Of a stretch of 64,000 nt of DNA, positions 12,401 through 24,400 are shown one piece after another. The DNA is from Branchinecta lynchi (taxonomy: Eukaryota > Arthropoda > Branchiopoda > Anostraca > Branchinectidae): assembly GCA_023053575.1 (NCBI GenBank), contig JAKZAP010000018.1, positions 3,410,001-3,474,000 of the forward strand, written 5' to 3'. The notes beneath the pieces were generated by a model. The model saw only the letters and a program-made list of their open reading frames with translations. It made no database searches and was not told where the DNA came from. The translations under genes and the position numbers were made by a program. Position 1 is the stretch's first letter; every line of letters starts with the position of its first letter.

Positions 12401-15400
12401 CATCATCACTCAAACGTAAACAAAACTGGCTAAAATCAGCGACTCTGGTCTGTAATTGGTCCAAACACTGGAAATATACGTTTCAAAATGGCGGAGATGG
12501 ATTTTCCCATCTCGACAATCTTACGTTTTCAGCGTCTTTTCTTCCCAACTTCGACCGTAAGATGGCCTTATTACCGGCGTTATTACTAGGTGTGACTATA
12601 GTGGGGCCCGGGCATGGCACAGCAAAAGCACTGCTTGAGAGGATGTGCTATTAAAAAAAAAAAAAAAAAACTGAAGTTAGGAATAAGAGGGTGAAACCAT
12701 GTACCAAAACACTCAACACAATTATTTGCACTTCAAAAAAAAAACATTATGTTTTCTAATCCTAAGGCAAACTAAAAGAACAAGCGAATAACTCTTTCGA
12801 TCAATAGAATAGAATATAATTATTTTATTCCGTTTCCTTTAGGAGCTTACCGAAGCCTGGCAGCGACTGAAACAGTTGGCCCTCTCCCGCCAAGAGAAGC
12901 TTTACGGCGCGCATGAGATCCAGCGCTTCAACCGAGATGCCAATGAAACCATCAGCTGGATCAGCGAGAAGGATGCGCTACTCTCTTCTGATGAATATGG
13001 AAGAGACTTGGCTAGCGTACAAGCTCTCCAGGTATGGGTTCTTACTTTACTTGTAATAAGCGGACCCAGTGGACCCCGGCGTCCATGAGTTGTAGGGTGG
13101 CATACTGGACGGATGTCTCTGTCTTAGCGCCAGCTTTTGAGCGTCCCATCTTCGGCCAAAGTGGCGGAAGCCGCTATAGCTTCAGTTGAATATTAATTAA
13201 TAGTGTTGTTAACGACGCCGATTAAACGACGCGGAACGGTACGAAGTCTTATTCTTCTGCTTAGCCCGCAAGAACACGAATCCGCTTTCTCCGGTGTTGA
13301 CTAAACTTTAGCCGATTACCTAGGGGTCGCGACGTCACACGAAAAGTCAATATTTTCCATTTACTAACAGAACTAACTGTCCCTAGAACGGTTTATAAGT
13401 GTAAAGGATCCCGGCGCCTCGCTGGCCGCTCGGTTCTATGTATATATAGATACAAATATATATTCTGCAACATTAATTTAATCAAATTTTTCTATTCAGT
13501 TCACGACGTCGTGAAAACGTCACTGGCCGTAGACAATCGGCTAAAGTTATTCAATACCCTTTCTCCGGGTACAAGCATTTAAGTCAGTCAGTTGCGTTGC
13601 ACTGGTGGGGTCGCAGTTACAGGCAGGGTATAAGAGCTGTCTGCATATTTGATGTAGAAAAATGCGCATAATGTTTGTACACGGGATTGGTTCTTTTCCC
13701 ACAGTAGCCTGAGAGAGAGAGAGGTCGGTACATTTAGAAACTATCATAGCATAACTAATTCTGTTTCTTACAAATTATAAATAACGAACATATAAATAAG
13801 AAACACACTACGATTCAGCATTGAACACCGAAGGAAAACAAAAAGGCACAAAGGGTTTCCCGTAAGGATTACTGTGGACTTTATGGGGTAGGAAGTTTAT
13901 TTTGCAGTCGAGTTCGATTATTGGTAGGGGCTGTTTCCTGTTGCAGCAACCGGTTGCTCGTATTGGCTAGGATAGATTTGCCAAACTGCAAAATCAGTTT
14001 TTCAAGCCGGACTTTTAGCAGTGATAAATTCAGTTTCTCAAAGGCTTGTTCGTACGGTATTTATTTATGACCCGCTTTTTGCGTAACAGCGGAGTATCAA
14101 TAAAATACACAAAAATATACATATTAAAACACTTAAACAAAACAATGTAAATAAACATGACAGCATTCTTTTCATATAGATAAAAAACACACTAAATAGA
14201 CTTAAAATTTGTACACAGTGACAAAGGCATTAATCGGTATGTCGCGGTTTCGGAGTATGACCCTTATTGCTCTTTTCAGGACGGACTATATGTCGTGTAA
14301 TATGCTTTACCAAGGACAGACTGGCGTGTAGTACATTATCCTAACATTTTTCTTTCGCCTCTTTAGCGTAAGCACGAAGGTATCGAGCGTGATCTCGCTG
14401 CATTGGAGGACAAAGTTGTCAATCTCGGGCAGGAAGCCGAACGTCTCTGCGCTTTGCATCCCGAGCATGATCAGCAGATCAAGGCCAAGCTTGAGGAGAT
14501 CGTCCAGAACTGGCAGAACCTAGTGGAGAAGGCCAAGGTAAGCCTCTTAGTCCACCGCAATCGAAGTTCACTGTAAGTTTTGAGACCAAGACACCCAATC
14601 AAGCAAAGAAGAAATAGTCCGAGGCACAATATGCATTGGGACCCAGCATCCCGTCCCATTGCAGTTCAGAATTCGCGAACGGTAGCTAGCATCGTCTGAA
14701 GGTCGTCCAAACTGACAGATTCTAGCCAGGCTCAGACGTAGAGATCCATGGCCCATGGGGCAGTTACAGATTCGGGGCCCCCTTTTCGTTAATTTAGCAA
14801 TTTTTTTGTTTACGTACTTTAACTTATCTCGCAGGGCGAGATACCGCTGCCACCATTAAAACGATATGTTTTATCTCATGGTGTTAGGGTTTACTGTTTA
14901 GGCTTCTGCCTTAGCCGTAGCCGCTCAACCGAGTGGCATGAAAGGAAGGGCTCTTCCTTTCAGCTTACTTAGTTGATCACTTAGTCTTTCGACACGGTAG
15001 CGTCTTATCGAAGGCGTAGATGTGTTCGTACGGTTCTAGCTATGTTTCAGGTTCAAGACACGTTTATTGTTCTTTACTCACTGTTGTGCTGTCTCCTCCA
15101 AGCTTCACCACACTCTGCTCTAAAAGTCACTGAAGAAGCCTCGACCAAGACTTCTTCTGACGGCAATCCCGCCTTGCTCTCCTTTCACTGATCTCCCTGT
15201 TGCCTCCCGTCTAACCGCAAACTCTCGCTCGAGTTCTAAGCGTTCCCGTACGGAAAAAACGTCATCAAAAAATCAAAAAAAAATCATGATTAGCAATTAT
15301 GACATATCATGATTAAAATCATGACAAAAATCATGATTTTTGTCATGATTTTTGTCATGATTTCTTAGTGACTAAATGTCATGATTTATTGACGGCTAAA

Positions 15401-18400
15401 TCATGATTTAGAAAGTCATGACTAAGCGAAATGACAACTAGAAAAATCATGAACAACACTTACATGATTTGTGAACAACATAGTCATGACTTTAATGACA
15501 AAAATCATGATTTTTGTCATGATATTTATCATGACTCTTTATATAGAAAATCATGACTTTTTTCGTGATTTGTTTTATCATTTCTAAAATCATGACATTT
15601 AGAAAATCGACAAAATATCACACATGAGATCATGAAACTTGAATCATGACTTCATTTTGACATGTCATGATTTCTGTCATGATTCTTAATAAACGAAAGT
15701 CATGATTTCTTTGTGATGATTTTTGTCATTTTTAAATCATGACATTTCGAAAATCAGTATAAAAATCACAAAAATTGAATCATGACTCTATTTTGATATT
15801 TCATGACAAAAGTCATGATTCCTGTCTTGATTTTTGTCATGAATCTTCGTAAAAGAAAGTCATGATTTCTTGGTGATTTGACTTGTCTTTGTTAAATCTT
15901 AAAAAAAAACCTTAAAACTTGAATCATGACATGTCATGATTCGTAACAAATGAAAGTGACTTTCTTGGTAACCTGTTTTGTCCTTTCTAAAATCATGACA
16001 TTTCGAAAATCAGCAAATTGACCTTAAAATCATAAATAATAAATCGTGACTTTTGTCTGATTCTTAATAATGATAGTCAGGACTTAAAATCTTGACTTCA
16101 TAATCGATACAATAACGATTTGTCATGACAAAAATCACGAACGTCACAGTCTGGTCAAATTAGTATAACCGCACGTATTCAGTTGCTTTTGTGCAAAAGG
16201 ATCTTGATTTTGAATAACATTCTTTTATTCTTTTGTAGGCAGGAAAGCAACACGTATAACAAGTTTTGCTGGGCCTGGCTGCGAACGTTTTGCTGCGCTT
16301 GGATGACCTCGATGGCTTTATCGCCATCGCATGCTTTATTTTTGTTATGCTGTGGTGACAAAGTCTGCTTTGCTATTATTTCTTCATATTAAAAACACAG
16401 TAACGGTCTTTTCAGTTCTCGCATGCTTCTTGTGGTCGGGTGCTGTATGTGGGCCTGCACGTGGTGAAGGAAATAGGATGCAGGGTCCTATCATAGATGG
16501 ACAAAAACATGCATGAAGTTGTGCCCTGTTGGTCTTGCGAGCGGTCGAGCGATGTGTCTGCGAGCTCGACAACGTACTAGCTAGTGAACTAAAACTTAAA
16601 GGAGCTTCGTTTATGGGTAGACACGTCTCAGCTATTAAGTATACATGCATCCAGAAACATGCTCGTCATTAGACCTCTCTGTTCTGATATCCTACAATTC
16701 ACTTTCAGATCATCATCACTAAAACTTCTTATTGAAAAACTGGCTTGTATAGTCCAAAATTAACGATATGGACTTTCAGATACGCACAAACATCAAATAA
16801 ACCAGGAACAAATGTTTCAGATAACAGATCACACAATTTTGTATGATTTCTTTGACTATTAATCCAGACAATCGGGCCTTTGTAGATCTGTTCTTTGTCA
16901 GTGTTTGTCAGACGGACGGACGGTCAGTCGGAGTACTTTTAAGATGTCATAGGTGATCGGAAAAATAGTTAACTGGGAAACTAAAAGCAAGTGGGAAACT
17001 AAAAGCAAGTTACGATCAGAGATGGGCGAAACCGATCATGAAATGATTAGAATCCGAATCTGGGGGTAGGCATCACTGAGGAGGGTTGGTGGTCGAAATC
17101 AAATCTTGGATTGCCTAAGCCGACTGTGTAGAATTGGGAAACAGATGCTAGAAGGATCTAGACTAGAAATTTGGTGGGATTCGTACGAGTGAGGGTTATA
17201 CAGAATCGGATTCGCCCATCTCTGATGACCGATGCATCTTTATGAGTCACGAATACATCTTCGTCGGACACAGAGATCATCATCAATGAAACTTCTAATT
17301 GATTAAAAAACAGCTAGTACCAAAATTAACGACATGGACTAGAGCTTCCAGATATATCAACATCAAATAAACCACAAACAAATGTTTCAAAATGCAGTAT
17401 TATTCATGCAGTAATTATTCAAAGTAATAGATACAGGCGAGTATTCCATAATAGAAACGTAGAACAAGGCTATTAATGAAATAATATTTAAGTTTTCAGC
17501 CCCTTAGTAATAACAAAACCGAAGTTGATGAAAATGCAGAATAAAACCTTTCCTGTCATCGCCCCAATCGTGCAGCAAAAACAGCGTCCGTGTAAAAAAA
17601 ATAAATCTCAGGACTAGTTTATTCACTATAGTGGTATTTGAAGGTAATTTACTTTAATAAGATATTTATAGTCGGTAGAAGCTTCAGTTATTTGTTACAG
17701 GTTTTTTTAATTCCCCGACGTTGACCCAGAGGATTGACAGCCTGACGAGCACCCTTGCCAAGAAGGGCCGAAATATCGCTGATGAAGAATCGTAGCTGAC
17801 GTATCCGTTGTAAACATTGTTTTGAATAAATGTTTCAAATAATGTGTACAACGGATACGTCAGCTACGATGCTCGTAGGGGAAAGCAACTAACCTGTAAT
17901 CATACATCATTACAGGTTTGTTTCCTTCCCCGACGTTGACCCTGAAGATTGACAGCCTGACGAGGACCCTTGCCAAGAAGGGCCGAAATATCGCTGACGA
18001 AATATCTTAGCTGATGTATCCGTCGTATACATTATTTGAATACATGCTTTTATTATTCTCGAATTATCATGGGAAGAACCAAGTTTGTCGAAATCGTCAA
18101 TATATCCGGTACGAATCCGGGCCTACAATGCATCTGCTAGATTATAACATTCATTTTAGAGTGAACTGAGAAGCTACAACATAGTTTACCCCGACTTTAC
18201 TTTTGATTCTATGTGCAAATTAACATTTCCGCATAGAATTTTGCCATATAGATCCGGCCTCTAGTGATAGGATCTCCTGCCGGAACTGGATTTGAAGAAT
18301 CCGGATTTTGAAAAAAGACCGAATTTCGAAAAATATTTCCGGAAATACGATGAGTCTGGTCATTGAAGATCTTTCAAGGTATTTTCTGATGATGTCTTGA

Positions 18401-21400
18401 TTATTGGGATCTCAAAACGTAAGTGGAGGGATACCAATGACATCGCAAAAGTTGTCCATCCGTCGAATGAGATGTTTTGATGAAACTTGGTGTGAGAATT
18501 GTCTGGTTCAAGGGTAAGGTCAAGTTCGTAGATGGGCTCTGTAGCCCTAAATTTTTTACAAATTACGGCCGAACTACTCAACTTCAGACAAAACTGTTGC
18601 TTTCAGCAAATTTTCTGATTTTGGCCGGATTCCGGGCGAACTATTTGTCCGGCGAGAAAATAGTTTTCATACACTGATCCAGGACGTCTCTTCACGCCTA
18701 CATCCGACCTCTAATCAACTTTCAGTGGAACTTTTACTTTCAACCATTTTTCGGTTTTGGACGGATTCCGGGTGAACTGCTCGTCCGGAGAGAAAATAAT
18801 TTGAAAATAAGGATTCAGCAAGTCTGCTTACCTCTGTTTCAATACCTCTAATCAACTTCGAGTAAAACCTTAAGTTTAACAAACTTTCCAGAAATTCTGC
18901 CGGATCTAGGGCGAACTATTATTCTGGTAAGAAAATAACTATCATCTTCGGATTCAGCATGGTTTCTTACCCCTAAATCGACTATCTCATTAGCTTTTAA
19001 AAATATTTTGATAGCGCCAACACTTGAACCCCCACCCCAAATATAGATTTACGGAGCCCATCTATGAACTTGTCCTGTTCTTTTACCCATAGTTTTGACA
19101 CACATCTTGTTTTAACACAACCCAACAATCGTGTGTCAAAATACTCAAGTTCTGTACATTTTCTTTGTTTTGAATTTGCTTGCGGATTACAACAAGGAAT
19201 ACGAGCTCAGGTAACTATGAGGAGGAATTATTGAGAAACAAAGATAGGTTTAACTAGATATACCGAAGCAAAATTTTTTTCTCCAGTGTGTAAACCATTC
19301 TATAAGGTTCAATCTAGTATGTTTATCATATTTATGGGTCCCTTTTTAAGCCAGATAGATTTTTCTCATGGAAGATTTCTCTGGATATTTGAAATCTTGT
19401 GTGAGGTTGGGTACCTCTCCTGTATCACTACACTTGTGTTTTGGAAAAAAAAAAAAAAATAGTTCTTAGGTATGCTACTGAACTTTCTATATAAATTGCT
19501 GGGTATAACCAACAATAGGCATGGACAAGCAATATCATAGGCTAGGTAACTTGATCTCCTTATAAGCAGGACACACATCAACAGTAGGGAACAGAGAATC
19601 GAAAACTCAAATATCAAAGAGTGTGTTCGTTCATATCAACGGAACAATACGACACATTAAATAACAATAAAATAATTAAGAAACATACCCATAATAAAAT
19701 TAGCGCCAACGCCTTTCATCAGCAAATTTGAATCAAATCTAAACCGCGCGCTAAAAGCAAAAGAGTCATGGCGCGGATTGAACTTTATCCCTCTGTAGTT
19801 TTCGAAATCCCTCTCACGGTTTGAACCAAGCTACAAGGAATTATCAGTCCTGCATTCCTGACCCAAAGGCAATGATTTAGGTCAGCTGACAACTGACTGA
19901 CAAGGTAATGCTTTAGCACGTACGGGGCAGTTTTATGGCACCTGAGAATTGCGGGTTCAACGAAAATAAATTTAATTTGTACTAATTCCGGCCAATTTCT
20001 GATTTTCCGGAAATTTTTCCAAATTTCCAAATTTCCGACCGATTCAAAACTTTCATGATTCGTTATTAGGATTTAAGAGATCACAAAATTTCTACCGCTA
20101 TGATCTTTCATGATTTCTGAGATCACGGCGGCTTCATTCCTCATTGAAATGATCTGTTATTGGTAAATCAAAATCATAATTCTTGTCAAAATGACTAGTT
20201 TATGATTTTTTGAATCATAAAGACTGAATCATATTTTTCATAATTCGTGGTTACGATTTCCAAGGTCACAAAACTTATATCACTAAGATCTTCCATGATT
20301 TTTAAGATCACGACGGCTTAAATCATCATAGAAGTGATTTTTTAATGATTTTTTATAATCATTTAAGTTCCAATTATGATCTTTTCAAGATCTTTTGAAG
20401 TCACGAAGACTAAATCATAAATGCCTAACTCCTGTTCATGATTTATTATGATTTAGAGAAAACATGAATACAAATTATCGTGATTTTCCGATAAATAATT
20501 ATGACTATTGTCTGATCATGACTTTTTCGTGACATCAATGTCATATAAAAGAAAAATCATGATTTTTCCATGATTTATTTAATGATAAAATGGGAAATCA
20601 TGATTTTCTTATGACATGACATTGTGTGACATTTTAATGAGTTTTTCCGTACATCATGCTTTATTTTTGTTATGCTGTGGTGACAAGTCTGCTTTGCTAT
20701 TAATTGTTTACATTCTATTTATATCTATATTATATACCATTCTAATTATCATCTTCGGATTCATCATGTTTTCTTACCCTAAATAGACTATCTCATTAGA
20801 AAAGTCATTTGTCCCAAAATACTCAAATTCTATGCCTTTTCTTGGTTTTGAAGCTGCTTGTGGATAACAGCAATGAATACGAGCTCAGGTAACAATGAGG
20901 AGGAACTGTTGGGAAACAAAGATAGGTTTAACTAGAAATACTGAAGCAATGTTTATTTCTTCAGTGTGTAAACCATTCTATTTATATCTATATTATATAC
21001 CATTATAATTATCATCTTCGGATTCAACATGTTTGCTTACCCCTAAATAGACTATCTCATTAGAACAATCATGTGTCCCAAAATACTCAAAATTCTATGC
21101 CTTTTCTTGGTTTTGAAGCTGCTTGTGGATAACAGCAAGGAATACGAGCTCAGGTAAAAATGAGGAGGAATGGTTGGGAAACAAACATAGGTTTAACTAG
21201 AAATATTGAAGCAATGTTTATTTCTTCAGTGTGTAAACCATTCTATAAGCTTCAATCTAGTATGTTTGTCATATTTGTGGGCTCCTTTATAAGCGAGATA
21301 GATTTAACTGGAAATTTGAAATCTTGTCTGAGGTAGGGTACCTCTTCTGTATCAATCCACTTATGTTTGGGAAACAAGTAAATAATAGTTCTTATGTATA

Positions 21401-24400
21401 CGACTGATCTGTTCTATAAAATGCTGGATATAACCAACAATAGGCATGGACAAGCAAAGCAATATCATAGGATAGTCTAACTTGATCTCCTTATAAGCAG
21501 GACACACATCAACAAAAGAGAACAGAGCATCAAACACTCAAATATCAAACCCTGTATTTGTTCATATCAACGGAATAGTACGAAAAACTAAACAACAATC
21601 AAATACATAAGAAACATACCCATAACAAAATTAGCGCCAACGCCTTTCATCCGTAAATTTGAATCAAATCTGAACCGCGCGCTAAAAGCAAAAGAGTCAT
21701 AGCGCGGATTGAACTTAATCCCTCTATAGTTTTCGAAATCCCTCTCACGGTTTGGACCAAACTACGAGGAATTACCAGTCCTGTATTGCTGAACCAAAGG
21801 CAATGATTTAGGTTTGTTGACAACTGACCGACAAGGTAATGCTTTAGCCATGAAATCCAACTACTTGGCACGTATGCAGCTGGTGTTATGGCACCTGAGA
21901 ATTGCGGGTTCAACGGATTTTGTACTAATTCCGGCCAATTTTCTAGACAAGACCAGCAACTGCAGTCTTGGTGATCTTCACTTTTTCGCTTTTATGGCAT
22001 TGAAATTCGAAAGAAAATGAATTTCACATGAATATTGTAGCGTTTCTTTTTTGGACAAAAGAAAGAAAACCATTTTAAAGATGAGCAAAAAAAGCTCGCC
22101 GTCGAACGCTCAGCTGTGAGAGGCTACTAAGTAAAATTCGAACATCGTTCTTGGTCAGTTCACGTCACCAAAACATTAGACCGAGGGCTCCCCCCCCCCC
22201 AGGATCAAAGTTCCGTGCACGTATTTGAAGCACAACGTTTTAGATGGGTTGTAGCACCAGTTTCTAAAAACTTCCCGCTATGATCTGTTTGTGATTCTGA
22301 AAATGATAAAGACTGAGCCACAACTGTCAGAATTGATGGTCATGATTCATTTTGATGTCCCGTATCACAAGACTTCTCAATATGACCTGTTTACGATGCG
22401 AGATTACGATTTCTTATGATTTCCCAGGTAACAAAACTCACATCGCTACGATCTTTCATAATTTGTAAGATCACGACGGCTTGAATTATCACAGAAGGGA
22501 TCTCTTAATGATTTTTCAGAATCATTATAATTCCAATTCTGATCTTTTCAAGATTTTTGGAGTCACGAAGACTAAATCATACATGCGTACCTGGTGTTCA
22601 GGATTTGTTTATGATTTGGCGAAATCATGAATATGAAATATCGTGATTTTTCTGATAAATGATTATGACTATTGTCTGATCATGACTTTTTCGGGACACC
22701 AATGTCATACACAAGGTAAATCATGATTTCTCCATGATATTTTTAATGATAAACTTGGAAACCATGATTTCTTATGACAGTGTGCGACATAGTACTCGAC
22801 CACGCGCAAGACCATCATGCACCGACAGATTGAGTTGACCCAAAGTCCACTGCATGCAGTGTTTTCGCCCGTCAATGGGAATTGTGCGTCCATCTTCCTC
22901 CACCACGTGCAGGCCCACATATGCAGGCCCGGACTACGAGAAGCATGCGAGAACTGCAACAGATCTAGTTGTCGGATTTTAATATGTATAAATCTTAGTT
23001 AGTCATTCACCAGGGGCAACAAGAGTATAGATGCAGATAGGCAATAAGTTGAGGGATATGCTGCTATCTGCTATGCTTACCTACAAATGAATAAAAAAAT
23101 ATCGGACATCAACAAGTCATTATTCTTAAAACCTGGCTTTCAATATTAATATGACCTTTGTCTACGGTATGACAAAAATCATGATGCAAGGTGAATTTAT
23201 GATTTCTGAAACATCAAGACTGGATCACAACGTTCATAGTTCATGGTTATTAGTTCCTGTGTCAAACAATTTACGGTGCTAAGACATTTCGTGATTTATA
23301 AGATTGCCGCGCCTAGAGTCAAAATCGAGATGATATTTAATGATTTATCAAAGTCATAAAACTTCCGAATATGATCTTTAATGATACCAAGATCACAAAA
23401 TTTCAGGAGATGTGATACTTTTCTGATTTTCAAGATCATGACGGCGTATGTTAGCTTAGAAATGATCTCTTGATGATTTAAAGAAATCATAAGACTTTGC
23501 AATATGACCTGGTTATGACCTGCAAGATCATAAAGACCGATTCAAAACTTTCATGATTCGTTATTATGATCTTTGAGATCAAGAAATTTCTAGCGCTACG
23601 ATCTTTCATGATTTCTGAGATCACGACGGCTTCATTCCTCATTGAAATGATTTGTTAATGATTAATCAAAATCATAATCCTTCTCAAAATGTTTAGTTTA
23701 TGATTTTTTGAATCATAAACACGGAATCATAACTTTCGTCATTCGTCGTTACGATTTGTTATGATTTCCCAGGTCATAAAACTTATATCACTAAGATCTT
23801 CCACGATTTGTAAGATCACGACGGCTTAAATCATCACAGAAGTGATTTTTTAATGATTTTCAAAATCATTTTAAGTTCCAATTATGATCTTTTCAAGATT
23901 CTTTGAAGTCATGAAGCCTAAATCATAAATGCCTAACTCCTGTTCATGATTTATTATGATTTAGAGAAATCATAAATATAAAAAATCGTGATTTTTCTGA
24001 TAAATAATTATGACTATTGTCTGATCATGATTTTTTCGTGACATCAATTTCATATAAAAGGAAAATCATGATTTCTCCATGATTCATTTAATGATAAAAT
24101 GGGAAATCATGATTTTCTTATGACATTATGTGACATTTTAATGAGTTTTTCCGTACGGGTTACGTTAGGACTGGATCCGAATTCGGAAACACTATTTCCT
24201 TTGAATCTTGGCTGAATTGAAACGGCTTGGGAATGATGTTGATTTAAATCTGACTTGAGTTTAAAAGGTAAACCAGGAAAAACTATAAATATAAAGATAT
24301 GAAAACCCTTCGTAACACCCGTCCCAGTGCAGTTCAGAATTCGCGAACGGTAGCTAGCATCATCTGAAGGTCGTCCAAACTGACAGATACTAGCCAGGCT

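Larger units (their letters stand above)
15252..24152. mobile_element. TCATGA-dense element with matching inverted ends, and nested insertions
   Basis: Left end reads cgttccc-GTAC-ggaaaaaacgtcat; right end reads atgagtttttcc-GTAC-gggttacg. The ends are inverted copies (GGAAAAA...TTTTTCC), and GTAC on each side could be a 4-bp target duplication, although the palindrome makes the boundary ambiguous. Blocks saturated with the palindrome TCATGA occupy 15260-16140, 20038-20652, 22260-22790 and 23150-24150. 20038-20652 and 23530-24158 are near-copies, both ending gagtttttccgtac. The middle (16140-20030 and 20656-22260) holds other repeats. Whether this is one element or several adjoining copies is not settled; no transposase frame was found. 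Confidence 0.55.

Noticed and set aside
15260..16140. CRISPR-like or satellite array of TCATGA words
   Set aside because: No constant repeat length or unique spacers; the words are irregularly spaced and the context is an animal intron.
21647..21913. 88-codon minus-strand frame, also seen at 19785-20030
   Set aside because: Shared only because the 1-kb block is duplicated; no protein family recognised and frames diverge between the copies.
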